Shown: positions 9,359 through 18,629 of the stretch, one piece after another
Position numbering within the stretch: the first letter of the stretch is position 1
How the letters are laid out: every line of letters begins with the position of its first letter
NCBI GenBank assembly: GCA_947494305.1
Contig: CANLUL010000005.1
Span: 1 to 64,000 of the forward strand
DNA: 64,000 nucleotides
From: an uncultured Sphingomonadaceae bacterium
Lineage (GTDB): Bacteria > Pseudomonadota > Alphaproteobacteria > Sphingomonadales > Sphingomonadaceae
Direction: 5' to 3'
Made by a program: the position numbers and the translations under genes
Notes under the pieces: model-generated
Databases searched by the model: none
What the model saw: only the letters and a program-made list of their open reading frames with translations
What the model was told of the DNA's origin: nothing

Positions 9359-10921
9359 TTAGCTCACATTTCGGCTGTGACCTTCCCAATATGGCGCTCG
9401 TAGATCGCGTTTGAGCACCTTGCCTGCGCCTGAAAGTGGGAAAGGTTCATGGCGCAACGATAGGCTTCTTGGCCGTTTATAGTTTGCGATACGGCCTTCA
9501 AGATGCGCAGCTATATCGTTCAATGAGGGCTCTTTGCCTTCCGAAGGAATGATAATCGCATGGACTTCTTCTCCCCATTGTTCGGATGGTATACCAATGA
9601 CGGCGACTGCGGCTACATCCGAATGAGTTGAAATGACGTTTTCGACTTCTGACGAAAACACGTTCTCTCCGCCTGTTACGATCATATCTTTGATGCGGTC
9701 GACAATGAAAATGAACCCTTCGTTATTGCGGTAACCACCATCACCAGTTTTGACCCAACCATCCTGCAAGGTTGCTTTCGTGGCATCGGGCATGCCCCAG
9801 TAGCCAGTCATCGATCCCGGTGAACGAGCAACGATTTCTCCAACTTCACCGTTCGATAGATCATTGCCATCTTCATCACATATGCGAATTTCAACTCCAG
9901 TAGCAGCCCTCCCCGCAGAGGCGAGTAGACCATCGGCCAGACCTTTTTCGTTGTGGTAGTCAGCCTTCAAAACCGAAATTGCTGGCGCCAATTCCGTTTG
10001 TCCATATCCTTGCACAAGCGCCACATCTGGAAGGTGTTCCATGATCTGGCACAAAAGACCTTCAGGCATGGGAGATGCGCCATAAAGAGCGCTTCGCACT
10101 GTCTGAAAACTTTCTCTTTTAAAGTCTGGGTGATTGATAATCATATCCCACATGGTTGGCACTAGGACAGTGTGGGTAACTTTATATTCTTCAAGTGCAT
10201 TCGTCGCAGCCATTGGTTCAAATGCCGGAATAAAAGCATGACAAACCCCATTGGCCGTCGCGGCGCCTGAGAAAGAGCCGTCGGCGAGATGAAACATAGG
10301 CGCTGCATGGAGATAGGTGTCGTTCTCCTGAAAGCTAAACTCTGTGGACATCGCCATATTATTGTACCAGAGGGCCTCCTGCGAGAGCATAACTCCCTTT
10401 GGAAAACCCGTCGTGCCGCCGGTATAATACAGACCGGCAAGATCCTTGCCCGAACGCTCCACATCTGTGCACGATTGATGCGAAGAAATGAGACTCTCAT
10501 AAACAAGGACATCCTCCGGGACACCATTGTCGTCCATATAGATTATAGTTTCGAGGCCATCGACTTCTGATTTTATTCCGTTGATCATCGGTGCAAACAT
10601 CTCGTCAATGAAGAGAACTTTGGTTTCTGAATCGTTCAGAGAATACGCATTCTCTCCAATCGACCAGCGCACATTCAGCGGGACCACCGCGCCACCAGCC
10701 CACCAGACGGCGTAATAATATTCTAGATACCGATCAGAATTGAGCGCTAGAATTGCGGCACGCTCTCCATCTCGAATGCCCATATCTCTGAGTGCTGATG
10801 CCAGTTTTGAAACGCGATCTTCAAATTCTGACCAAGTTTTATCTCGCCCCTTCAATTTGGTGGCGATCATCTGGGGAATTGACCTCGAATTGGATTTCAG
10901 AAATTCGGTTAACCCATACAT
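9359..10921 (-). CDS. AMP-dependent acyl-CoA synthetase
   Basis: Member of the ANL superfamily that activates a carboxylic acid to its CoA thioester in two steps (acyl-AMP, then acyl-CoA). The P-loop-like AMP motif is LYYTGGTTGFPKGVML. Further motifs are the adenine-binding GYGQTE, the Asp-containing hinge KTGDGGYRNNEGFIFIVDR and the C-terminal catalytic Lys region SLSGAGKVLKRDLR. About 520 residues is normal for medium/long-chain fatty-acyl or aromatic acid-CoA ligases. Start ATG at 10921 is preferred over the upstream in-frame codon because AGGAG lies 8 nt before it. It likely feeds beta-oxidation together with other acyl-CoA genes in the window. The exact substrate is unknown. Confidence 0.88.
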   Translation of the reverse strand: MYGLTEFLKSNSRSIPQMIATKLKGRDKTWSEFEDRVSKLASALRDMGIRDGERAAILALNSDRYLEYYYAVWWAGGAVVPLNVRWSIGENAYSLNDSETKVLFIDEMFAPMINGIKSEVDGLETIIYMDDNGVPEDVLVYESLISSHQSCTDVERSGKDLAGLYYTGGTTGFPKGVMLSQEALWYNNMAMSTEFSFQENDTYLHAAPMFHLADGSFSGAATANGVCHAFIPAFEPMAATNALEEYKVTHTVLVPTMWDMIINHPDFKRESFQTVRSALYGASPMPEGLLCQIMEHLPDVALVQGYGQTELAPAISVLKADYHNEKGLADGLLASAGRAATGVEIRICDEDGNDLSNGEVGEIVARSPGSMTGYWGMPDATKATLQDGWVKTGDGGYRNNEGFIFIVDRIKDMIVTGGENVFSSEVENVISTHSDVAAVAVIGIPSEQWGEEVHAIIIPSEGKEPSLNDIAAHLEGRIANYKRPRSLSLRHEPFPLSGAGKVLKRDLRAPYWEGHSRNVS

Positions 10922-11183
10922 CAATCCGTCTCCTCGTTGGAGCTTTGTTACTCCGAAATTTCGCAAAGTCCTGCGGGAAAGCTTAGGCTTTTCTTAGGTT
11001 TAATTATAAGTTTTAGCAAAACAGGGTTTTTCCAAAACGCGCAATGTCCTTTCCCCTTACAGCTGCATTTCAACAAAAACACAACCTACGACAGTTTTGG
11101 GGATAGAGCGACCATGACCGCTTTGAAAGAGATTCACCAACTCAGCCAACTGCAATTCCTACCTTGGAAAATGCAGCTAGAGA

Positions 11184-12185
11184 TCAACTATCGTCGGCGA
11201 CCCGTACCATCCTTTTACCACGGTTCTCGCCATTAAGAAGGCCGATGAGGGCCGTCGGTGCGTTTTCTAAACCATCTACGATATCTTCAACTACTTTGAG
11301 TTTCCCAGATGAGGTCCATTCCGCCAAATCTGCATCGGCCTCTGCTTCATATTCCGGAAAATCCATTACGATGAATCCTTCCATCCTAATGCGTTTGACG
11401 ACTAACAATCCTGGCAGATTGCGAGGACCGACCGGATTAGCACTGTCATATTGAGAAACGGCGCCACAGCAAGCAATACGCCCTTTGAGATTCATCTGGA
11501 AGAGAACGGTTTCCAAAACCGAACCGCCAACATTGTCAAAATAAACATCGATGCCCTCTGGGCAGGCAGATCTCAAATCTTTGAAAAGGTTGCCAGCTTT
11601 GTAGTTTATCGCCGCATCGAAACCGAGTTCATCGACCAACCATGCACACTTTTCCTCACCTCCGGCAATACCGACTACCCGGCATCCCTTAATTTTTCCG
11701 ATCTGACCAACCAGCGAACCAACAGAACCAGCGGCAGCGGAAACCACTAAGGTTTCATCTCGTTTCGGTCTCCCTACGTTTAAGAGGCCAAAATAGGCGG
11801 TCTTTCCAGCAATTCCGAGCACAGAGAGTCTGTTACTGAGCGGCTGCTTATCTGGTACAATTTTGGCCTGATCACCGGACACTTTAACATAATCAGCCCA
11901 TTCGCCTTCGATCTCTACCAGGTTGTTTTCAGATATGGATGGATGGCGTGACTTCACAACACGCCCAATCGTGAAAGTCGGCATGACGTCACCGCCTTTG
12001 ACGGCATCTCGGTACGAAGGGCCTTGCATCCAGGCGCGGTTGGCGGCGTCCAAAGACATATAGAGCGTTTTTACGAGAATGTCGTTTTTGCCTAGCTCCG
12101 GCACGGCTGCAAGCTGCATTTGGAAATTAGAGGTCTTAAGCTCTCCCTCAGGAACGCTTGTCAGTATTATTTGCCTATTGTCCAT
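11184..12185 (-). CDS. NADP-dependent MDR oxidoreductase (CurA/LTB4DH-like)
   Basis: Zinc-free medium-chain dehydrogenase/reductase that reduces an activated C=C bond with NADPH, like curcumin reductase CurA or leukotriene B4 12-hydroxydehydrogenase. The N-terminal GroES-like part contains LYMSLDAANRAWM and DVMPTFTIGRVV. The Rossmann domain has VVSAAAGSVGSLVGQIGKIKG and the NADP-pocket GIAGGEEKC. The FDNVGG motif is typical of this subfamily. 333 residues is the usual length. It stands alone, 220 nt downstream of nothing obvious, with the acyl-CoA synthetase further down on the same strand after 262 nt. Confidence 0.88.
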   Translation of the reverse strand: MDNRQIILTSVPEGELKTSNFQMQLAAVPELGKNDILVKTLYMSLDAANRAWMQGPSYRDAVKGGDVMPTFTIGRVVKSRHPSISENNLVEIEGEWADYVKVSGDQAKIVPDKQPLSNRLSVLGIAGKTAYFGLLNVGRPKRDETLVVSAAAGSVGSLVGQIGKIKGCRVVGIAGGEEKCAWLVDELGFDAAINYKAGNLFKDLRSACPEGIDVYFDNVGGSVLETVLFQMNLKGRIACCGAVSQYDSANPVGPRNLPGLLVVKRIRMEGFIVMDFPEYEAEADADLAEWTSSGKLKVVEDIVDGLENAPTALIGLLNGENRGKRMVRVADDS

Positions 12186-12514
12186 GTTTGCCTTCTATTT
12201 GCCCCGACCAGCTTAACAATCATCTAGACACTGTCCATGCTGAATTTCCTTTTGCGGAATTCTCAACGTTTCAGGGCAGACCCGGTTTTCGGGATTTAGC
12301 TGCCACAACACTAACGTCCACTATGGGCGCAGAAGGACACACTAAAAAAGCATTAGCTGCCGGTCGGCTACCGACCCAATTGCGGACACTTGCACAGATA
12401 TGATCGAGCGCTGATCAAGAACGAGCAATAGATGCCAGCGAAGGTTAAATTGATGCGGGCTCATTTCATCCGGTATAGCTCACTCTGGAATTGGTATTGC
12501 CCTTCTTGATGCTC
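12186..12514. other. intergenic region with repeat remnants
   Basis: 329 nt without a supported gene. It holds the promoter side of the MDR oxidoreductase gene. It also has a short hairpin (GGTCGG/CCGACC near 12362-12376) and fragments resembling the 14802-14827 repeat (TTTTCGGGATTTAGCTGCC near 12286, TTGCGGACACTT near 12380). Confidence 0.4.
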
Positions 12515-12913
12515 TCATATTCCTGTTCCAATTTTGGCGTGGCCTTCAATTTCCACCAGATATTCTGGAGAGAATAGAGCGGTGACGCCTAACAATGTCA
12601 TTGCTGGCAAAGGCCCATCTCCAAAAACACTGTCAAAGGCCGCCATGAACTCCTCCGCCTCGGTATGGAATGCGGCCATATCGGCAACAAAGATCGTCAG
12701 CTTTGTGATATCGCTGACACTACCTTCAGCTGCCTCCACCACTGACACGAGGTTTGTCAGGGCCAAGATTGCTTGACCTGCGATAGTTTGGTCAACCTCA
12801 CCCGTTGATACATTGGTTCCGACCTGACCAGAGATAAACAAATCCTCTCCTGCCAAAATTCCGTTTGAATGGGTCTGGGGCTGGTTCACAATATGCGGTT
12901 CAATACGTTTCAT
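12515..12913 (-). CDS. RidA-like protein lacking the usual catalytic Arg
   Basis: 132-residue YjgF/YER057c/UK114-family trimer subunit. Canonical RidA hydrolyses reactive enamines/imines using an Arg just after a conserved Pro-Ala. Here that stretch reads GPLPAMTLLGVTALFSP, with Met where Arg is expected, so it is probably not a canonical deaminase. The rest of the fold is intact (ISGQVGTN, LTNLVSVVEAAEGSVSDITKLTIFVADM, LVEIEGHA). It lies 20 nt downstream of the DJ-1/PfpI gene on the same strand and is probably co-transcribed with it, which hints at a shared pathway for a nitrogen-containing or reactive metabolite. Confidence 0.85.
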   Translation of the reverse strand: MKRIEPHIVNQPQTHSNGILAGEDLFISGQVGTNVSTGEVDQTIAGQAILALTNLVSVVEAAEGSVSDITKLTIFVADMAAFHTEAEEFMAAFDSVFGDGPLPAMTLLGVTALFSPEYLVEIEGHAKIGTGI

Positions 12914-12933
12914 GTAATTGTCTCCAGAGGATA

Positions 12934-13635
12934 TCAGATGCTGTGACGTGCACTATGGCGGTTGATTGCATGAAGCATGAGTTCCTCCCGGCGTTCTGTC
13001 CCTTCGGAGTTAAACATCGCCGTGACAGCGGCGAGAATTTCCGGTCGTGCCTCGTCGGGCGTACCCGAATTGAAGGGAGGGTTGGGCGAGTATTCCATTC
13101 CCAACTGAACCATCTCAGCCAAGCGCTCCTCCCCGGCAATATGCGCCATCAGTACCAGACCAAAATCAATGCCAGCGGTGACCCCGCCGCCTGATGCACG
13201 GTTCCGGTCGATGACCCACCGGCCTTCACCCACCTCAACACCAAAGGCAGGCAGCATATCCTTCGCCATCCAATGGGTCGTGGCGCGATACCCAGTTAGT
13301 AGCCCTGCTGCGGCCAGGACAACGGAACCGGTACAGACACTTGTTATCCAGCCGGCATTGTTGCCCTGTTGCTCAAGAAAGGTTAGCACTTCTTCATTGC
13401 CGAGCAGTGCAAAGGTGCCTTCTGTCCCGCCCGGTACAAATAGAATATCGGGGGCGCTCCACCCTTCGCCAAAACTGTGGGTCGCATTCACACTCAGCCC
13501 GCAATCGGTTGCAATTGAGCCGACGGATTGCGCCACAAACTGAAATTCTGCGCCTGGCCAGGAACTCCATGTCTGGAGCGGACCAATCAAATCGAGCAAC
13601 GTCATGCCCGGATAAATAAACATCTGAATTTTCAT
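12934..13635 (-). CDS. DJ-1/PfpI-family protein, isonitrile-hydratase-like
   Basis: 233 residues of the DJ-1/PfpI class I glutamine-amidotransferase-like fold. The nucleophile elbow reads ITSVCTGSVVLAAAGLL with the reactive Cys. The following YRATTHWM and the PGGTEGTFALL loop are typical of isonitrile hydratase (InhA of Pseudomonas), which converts R-NC to N-substituted formamide. There is no HTH domain, so it is an enzyme rather than a GlxA regulator. It forms a two-gene unit with the RidA-like gene and is divergent (71-nt gap) from a GlxA-type regulator that probably controls it. Substrate not established; many related proteins are uncharacterised. Confidence 0.82.
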   Translation of the reverse strand: MKIQMFIYPGMTLLDLIGPLQTWSSWPGAEFQFVAQSVGSIATDCGLSVNATHSFGEGWSAPDILFVPGGTEGTFALLGNEEVLTFLEQQGNNAGWITSVCTGSVVLAAAGLLTGYRATTHWMAKDMLPAFGVEVGEGRWVIDRNRASGGGVTAGIDFGLVLMAHIAGEERLAEMVQLGMEYSPNPPFNSGTPDEARPEILAAVTAMFNSEGTERREELMLHAINRHSARHSI

Positions 13636-13706
13636 TAAAACAGTTCCTTCACGTTTCTATAGACAAGGAGATAGACCAAGAGAGGGGCGTCTGTTATGAC
13701 TTTGAT

Positions 13707-14687
13707 ATGTCCAAATCTGCCAAACCTAAACGTATCCTCTTTGTCGGGTTCGACGGTCTGCAAATGTTAGACTTGGCCGGACCTGCTGACGTGTTCTCAA
13801 TTGCAGATCTCCGTGTGCCGGACAGTTACGAGATTCACTATGTTGGGACATCGAAGCGTGTCGCTGCCTCAAACGGCCTGACATTTCATCTTGACGAATT
13901 ACCGAAGGTGCGAGGCACCGACACGATCATAGTTCCCGGCGGTATCGCAAAATCGATCTATGCCGCCATTGCTGATGAGGAACTGCTAGATTGGCTCGAG
14001 CAAGCCTCGAAGACAGCTTGCAGGATTGCATCGATATGCAGTGGATCGTTTATACTCGCCCATTTGGGACTGTTAGATGGCAAACGAGCGGTCACGCATT
14101 GGTCTGCTGTTGACCATCTGGCGAAATTTGCACCCACGGCAGAGGTCGAAAGAGACGCAATATTCATCGAAGACGGCAGAATCTGGACATCAGCCGGTGT
14201 GACGACCGGAATTGACCTCGCCTTGGCGATGGTACGACGAGACATCGACGAACAAACCGTACTTCAAATAGCCAGAGACATTGTCGTGCACATGATCCGA
14301 CCCGGCAATCAGTCACAGTATTCAGCGCCGTTGTCCTTGCAAAAAAAGGCGGGGCCAGCTTTGGAAAGACTGATCCCTTGGTTGGAAGGTAGAGTTTCCG
14401 ATACGACGAGCGTAGCTGATATGGCTGAGGAGATGGGCCTGAGCGAACGGCAGTTTCACCGCCAATGCGTGCTTCAGTTCGGCCGCACACCAGCAAAACT
14501 GGTGCTCGAACTCAAGCTGGATCATGCCCGAAATTTCCTTCAGGATGACGAACTACCGATTTCAATCATCGGCGAACTTTGCGGATTTTCGGATAGCGCG
14601 GCATTTTCGAAAGCATTCAAGAAGCAATTTGCAATCTCACCGGTCATGTTTCGCGAGCATTGGAGAGCTGCTGCGCCGAGTGGATAG
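13707..14687 (+). CDS. GlxA-type AraC-family transcriptional regulator
   Basis: 326 residues. The N-terminal DJ-1/PfpI-like sensor domain has PGGIAKSIYAAI, the elbow ASICSGSFILAHLGLL and RAVTHWSAVDHL. The C-terminal AraC/XylS double HTH is VADMAEEMGLSERQFHRQC followed by PISIIGELCGFSDSAAFSKAFKKQFAISPVMFRE. The architecture equals GlxA/ArgR/CdhR regulators, which sense small metabolites and often act on a divergent operon. It is divergent from the DJ-1/RidA pair, sharing a 71-nt promoter region, and is therefore their likely regulator. Confidence 0.9.
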   Translation: MSKSAKPKRILFVGFDGLQMLDLAGPADVFSIADLRVPDSYEIHYVGTSKRVAASNGLTFHLDELPKVRGTDTIIVPGGIAKSIYAAIADEELLDWLEQASKTACRIASICSGSFILAHLGLLDGKRAVTHWSAVDHLAKFAPTAEVERDAIFIEDGRIWTSAGVTTGIDLALAMVRRDIDEQTVLQIARDIVVHMIRPGNQSQYSAPLSLQKKAGPALERLIPWLEGRVSDTTSVADMAEEMGLSERQFHRQCVLQFGRTPAKLVLELKLDHARNFLQDDELPISIIGELCGFSDSAAFSKAFKKQFAISPVMFREHWRAAAPSG

Positions 14688-14801
14688 ACGCCGCATTGGA
14701 TTTGGACTCTCGAAGCGGATCGATAAGGGCTGCCGTAGATACTGCTCTACTATGTCCGCTTTCCACCCCCAATAGTCGCGGTTACAAACCACCAAAGCTA
14801 A

Positions 14802-14827
14802 TGTCCGCTCTCGGGATTTAGCGGACA
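14802..14827. repeat. stem-loop repeat unit in an intergenic region
   Basis: Perfect 8-nt arms TGTCCGCT and AGCGGACA enclose the loop CTCGGGATTT. A related TATGTCCGCTTTCC lies just upstream (near 14753), and partial matches occur at 67-89 and 12286-12310. The pattern fits a dispersed intergenic repeat (REP-like) of this genome. It could also act as a terminator-like hairpin for the GlxA regulator or the convergent oxidoreductase, although no T-tract follows. Confidence 0.5.
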
Positions 14828-14857
14828 TTTGCTGTTCCGGTAGTCTCGTGAAACTGA

Positions 14858-15973
14858 TCAGTTTTGTACCACTCCCAGCTCGATCCTTGGAACGCCCCTC
14901 AAATTGGACATCAATTCTCCATGGCCGCGCAATTGCCGTTCCACTTCGGCTGGATCTGACAGCATTTTATCATTGCCGCGTTGATGGGTCCCGCCCAACA
15001 CGATGTTCCCGCGTCTGGGAAACATATAGAGTACGCCGCCCGGCTGGCGGCTGATATAGCTGTAGTCTATCTCCGGCTGCGGTTTCAGCAGCGTCAACTG
15101 ACCGCGAATAGGGTACATATTTGCATCGCCAAATAGCAAGCCCGCTCCAAGTCCGGAGCAATTGACAAGAGCTGGATGAAGCAATCGTGCCAAGTCTCCG
15201 AGTGAATCAAAATTCTTATTCCAGAATTTTACACCCATTTCTGATAAGTCTTGCATCAAAGCAGCGAGATACAGACTGGGGTCCACCATGATTGTCCGAA
15301 ACTTGTCAGTTATCCTGCGTCCCAAAAAGGTTTCGTAGGATGATGGGTTACCTTTCCGCAGCGGTCGCATTTGGATATGATCAATCCAGTAAACGCCGTA
15401 TCTTTGTACTGTCAGAAACGGGATGAACCCTCTTGGTGCGTCAGCATAAATTGCATCGTCGGATGGACCAGAATTAGCATTCTCGCCCGATCGATATCTT
15501 GGACCGGTTAAAATGATGGCACCGGCTATATTGGAAGTCGTGTCTGGGGGAAATTTGTCTGCGTAGATCGTTACCTTGATGCCGCGCTGTGCCAATAGCC
15601 AAGCGGTCGTCAATCCGCTCACACCCGCGCCAATAATGCCGACCGATTTTGGTTGCGCGGCGGAGATTTGATTTGCTGCCCACTGGGCGCATGGCCAGGA
15701 TAAGGTGTAGCCATCGCCGCCATGACCATAATTCTGGACAATCAATTTTTCGGCAAGCTTTTCCGTAGCAAGCCTGAAACCGCCAGTACGGCCGGGACGC
15801 AATCCAACGATCGAACGATCAAAAAAGCCCGGAGACAGTTTTACCGGTACGCCTGGTCGCTCTGATTTTCTAGGAAGAAGGCCGGTTGTTTGACACGCTG
15901 TCAGAGATGCAACTCCCACAGATAGGAGAAGCGATCTGCGTGTGAAGTAACAATCTGCGGGTAGAAGCGCCAT
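14858..15973 (-). CDS. exported FAD-dependent oxidoreductase of the D-amino-acid-oxidase family
   Basis: 371 residues. The N-terminus combines a twin-arginine signature (FTRRSLLLSVG) with a lipobox (SLTAC), so it is probably a Tat-exported lipoprotein carrying folded FAD. The dinucleotide-binding motif VGIIGAGVSGLTTAWLLAQRG follows at about residue 115, unusually late because of a ~100-residue N-terminal extension. The C-terminal DAO signature includes LVNCSGLGAGLLFGD, YPIRGQLTLL and the substrate/FAD Arg region YMFPRRGNIVLGGTHQRG. Family members oxidise D-amino acids or related amines. Export is unusual for this family. It is convergent with the GlxA-type regulator. Confidence 0.85.
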   Translation of the reverse strand: MALLPADCYFTRRSLLLSVGVASLTACQTTGLLPRKSERPGVPVKLSPGFFDRSIVGLRPGRTGGFRLATEKLAEKLIVQNYGHGGDGYTLSWPCAQWAANQISAAQPKSVGIIGAGVSGLTTAWLLAQRGIKVTIYADKFPPDTTSNIAGAIILTGPRYRSGENANSGPSDDAIYADAPRGFIPFLTVQRYGVYWIDHIQMRPLRKGNPSSYETFLGRRITDKFRTIMVDPSLYLAALMQDLSEMGVKFWNKNFDSLGDLARLLHPALVNCSGLGAGLLFGDANMYPIRGQLTLLKPQPEIDYSYISRQPGGVLYMFPRRGNIVLGGTHQRGNDKMLSDPAEVERQLRGHGELMSNLRGVPRIELGVVQN

Positions 15974-16642
15974 GGCCTTTGCTTAGCCCAAACCCAACAA
16001 GGTTCATAGAATTGGTGTTGGAGAGAAATAGACAGCCGCAATTGCTTCAATTTAATCGCATATTTGATACGATGCTTCTCACAATAAATTGGGTTCGGTG
16101 AGTAGTCTCAGATACGTGCCAAAAGCCATAAGCCGGTTTTCAGACCGTATTTCGCTTCTCAACGAGACATTCTAGCTCTTAATTGAGCAAACTTTCTGCC
16201 GTTTATTACTCTGTCGTAGGCCGGAACGATCCAAAGCACGGTTCATTGATCTTGACCTGTGAGTTGGCTCGTTGACGTGGCGAAAGTGTATTTTTTCAAA
16301 CGACGATTGCGTGATGGGAGATTGAAAAGGATATCGCGATATGGAACTTCCTTGTATTTTTGCAATCGTCTTAGCCGCCGGATCACCAAGTAACGTTACT
16401 CTAGGTAGTGCGACAAGAGGTGTCGATCCGGTACATGTGAACCAAGAAGTTGCGGTTGAATGCACCAGCGTGATGCTTGAGTATTTTACTGCAGGAAAAT
16501 CCAAAAAGACACACAGCGAGAATTGCTCTGATCACAACCGCGCGGTTGGTGACAAAGGTCAGTCCGTACAAGGCGGTGTGTATAAACATGATGGTGATTC
16601 CAAATGAGGCTTGTTTGGAAATCAATATTTCATTCTCGGTAC
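15974..16642. other. intergenic region without a supported gene
   Basis: About 670 nt. Short open frames occur on both strands (for example 16341-16607 + and 16172-16504 -) but their proteins show no family pattern, signal peptide or ribosome site that I can support. The stretch is AT-richer than its neighbours and may hold the promoter of the DUF11 protein gene. Confidence 0.4.
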
Positions 16643-17812
16643 ATGGAACGTATCGTAAAATATTTTCTATCCGTTCGGCGTGCTTCGGCACATTGTTCAG
16701 TTCTTGTTTGTTTGGTTGGTTCCTTCATTTTTCTTCCAGCACAATTAAAAGCCCAAAGCCTCAATACCTACAATTCGCAACCAAGTTATAATTCAGCTTT
16801 GCCAACTACAAATATCAATTCTTCTATCGAGGATTTTTCATCCGTATTCACCAACACATTGGTATCGCAAACAGCGGGAGATATATGGACTGGATTTATT
16901 GTTCTAGCTTCAGGAAACTCTACCTTTGGAGTCTCTGGCTATTGTCCTAGCCTCAATGATCCTTATGCTTCGGTCCCCACAGCTTGTATGGATTACACGC
17001 CATTTGCTCCTTCCAATCCGGGAATTGTCGGAGCGTTTGCAACCGCAGTTAATGGCGGCGGTACCTTGGAATTCACGCCCGACGCCGATACTATCGCCTT
17101 TGCGTTTGACTATGTTGACTGGAACGACAGCTCCGAACGCTCAGCTGTGCAGGTGGGTTTGAGCGACGGCACAACCATCGATATTACCGGACCACCTTTT
17201 TCCGCAAGCTTTCCACCGCCGGGATTCATGGGCTTCATATTGGATTCTACAGCTATTCAATCTGGCGTTCGTATTACCAGAGTGTTTTGGTATGGCCTGG
17301 AGAGTGAGTTGGTAGGAATTTACAACGTACGAACCAGTCGCTTTCAAAATGACACCAATCTCTCGGTTTCTAAGACCTCCACGATCTGGGACCCCACTAG
17401 CGCAGGGCTTTTTCGTACTCCTGGAACTGAAATTTTATATCGTGTTTCGATCACAAATAGCGGAACAGGTGAATTGGACGGCGATTCTCTGCTGATTGTT
17501 GACGACCTTCCTTCGGAAGTCGAGTTTTGGAATGGCGATATCGATGCCGGTGGGACCAATATCTATTCAGATGTTGCACCGGTCGGGTTTGAGGAGGTGG
17601 CTGGCTCTGGGGTTTCATTCGATCCATCGAGCGATTTAAGGTTTTCTACAAGTACAACCCAGCCTTCCGATTTCAGTGATTGTTCAGTGGTTTCTATGGA
17701 CAATGTTTTTCGTTCCGATATCCGGTTCATATGTATTCGACCTTCTGGAACTCTTAGATCGGGATCCCCCGACCCTGAAATAGCTTTTGTTTTGCGAGCA
17801 CGTATTAAGTAG
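16643..17812 (+). CDS. secreted DUF11-repeat protein
   Basis: About 389 residues from ATG 16643. A signal peptide follows (CSVLVCLVGSFIFLPAQLKAQ). The first ~220 mature residues are Ser/Thr/Pro-rich and beta-like, with acidic segments (DADTIAFAFDYVDWNDSSER). Residues from about 235 match a DUF11/conserved-repeat (Ig-like) domain (NLSVSKTSTIWD, GTEILYRVSITNSGTGELDGDSLLIVDDLP). Such proteins are usually cell-surface or secreted. No sorting signal is visible at the C-terminus, which ends at LRARIK. The start further upstream (16604) is possible but gives a less typical signal peptide. Confidence 0.75.
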   Translation: MERIVKYFLSVRRASAHCSVLVCLVGSFIFLPAQLKAQSLNTYNSQPSYNSALPTTNINSSIEDFSSVFTNTLVSQTAGDIWTGFIVLASGNSTFGVSGYCPSLNDPYASVPTACMDYTPFAPSNPGIVGAFATAVNGGGTLEFTPDADTIAFAFDYVDWNDSSERSAVQVGLSDGTTIDITGPPFSASFPPPGFMGFILDSTAIQSGVRITRVFWYGLESELVGIYNVRTSRFQNDTNLSVSKTSTIWDPTSAGLFRTPGTEILYRVSITNSGTGELDGDSLLIVDDLPSEVEFWNGDIDAGGTNIYSDVAPVGFEEVAGSGVSFDPSSDLRFSTSTTQPSDFSDCSVVSMDNVFRSDIRFICIRPSGTLRSGSPDPEIAFVLRARIK

Positions 17813-18033
17813 CTCAATCCAATCATTTTTGACAAAGTCTGCTAACTGACGCCTTCAAACTACGCACCTGAAACCCCGATCAGATATTTTGAACGGTTGC
17901 CATCATGTTAAAAGCATGTGCGTGATTAGCAGTGCAGTTTCAAAAAACTTTGATTCTGCTTGTAACCAATCAACCTAGTCCCTCGAATATATTCATTAGG
18001 ATGAGATCCGGAAATGGAACTAGCGAGCGGACT

Positions 18034-18201
18034 ATGGAACCAGTCGAAATAATATCAAGTTTAGAGAGCGCACTCATAAGACTGGATGACGCTCACGAAT
18101 CTTTGGCGGCAACAAAGATAGCAGAGGCGATAGAAATTTTGAGAGTCGATCTTGGTAGCAACGTTGAACCTGGAACACAGCTGCATCATGACAATGACTA
18201 G
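18034..18201 (+). CDS. small acidic protein, unknown
   Basis: 55 residues from ATG 18034 (GAGCGG just upstream); an ATG at 18001 in the same frame is possible. The sequence is a predicted pair of amphipathic helices (EIISSLESALIRLDDAHESLAATKIAEAIEILRVDL) with an acidic tail, the kind of small dimeric protein often found in sphingomonads. Its TAG stop overlaps the stop codon of the convergent gene by 4 nt. No function can be assigned. Confidence 0.45.
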   Translation: MEPVEIISSLESALIRLDDAHESLAATKIAEAIEILRVDLGSNVEPGTQLHHDND

Positions 18202-18629
18202 TGCGCGTTAAAAGCGGCGTTGCTTAGTCCGGTCTGCAAGTTTGCAATACAGTCATCTAACCATGAGCCAATGGTAGCTTTCGTCTCATCCGAAATCAGG
18301 TAAGGCATAGTTTTTTTGCTATATTGGTTGGTATTTTCGAACGCGGCCTCTTGCTCCAGCAAATAGTTCAAACAGCGTTCAGCAACAGATGGCGGAGTTC
18401 CAGTGTGCTTGGACAAACTTACTATCGTTGTAGATCTTTCAAAATACTCAGCTGTGTACAGGTGGAGCATCAAATCCCAAACGGGGTCGCCAAATTGTAC
18501 ATTGGGGATAAACTGCGCTCTGCTTCGGTTTTGAGTGCATATGGTCTCAGCAAGCGCGTATCGCATGCTATCAGTTACGTTTGGCTGGACACCGTCCTTT
18601 CGGACATTAGCGCGTTCGTCTTGTTTCAT
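18198..18629 (-). CDS. putative winged-helix protein
   Basis: 143 residues, no signal peptide. The middle (WDLMLHLYTAEYFERSTTIVSLSKHTGTPPSVAERCLNYLLEQE) looks like a winged-helix DNA-binding fold: a helix, then an S-L-S-x-x-T-G-x-P turn and a recognition-like helix. A wing-like Tyr-Leu-Ile-Ser segment (MPYLISDETKATI) follows. This resembles small MarR-like regulators of sphingomonads. GAGGGG lies 3-4 nt before the ATG at 18629. The assignment rests on pattern only. Confidence 0.55.
   Translation of the reverse strand: MKQDERANVRKDGVQPNVTDSMRYALAETICTQNRSRAQFIPNVQFGDPVWDLMLHLYTAEYFERSTTIVSLSKHTGTPPSVAERCLNYLLEQEAAFENTNQYSKKTMPYLISDETKATIGSWLDDCIANLQTGLSNAAFNAH

Noticed and set aside
16172-16607. 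open frames on both strands before the DUF11 protein
   Set aside because: No ribosome site, no signal or domain pattern, low-complexity composition.
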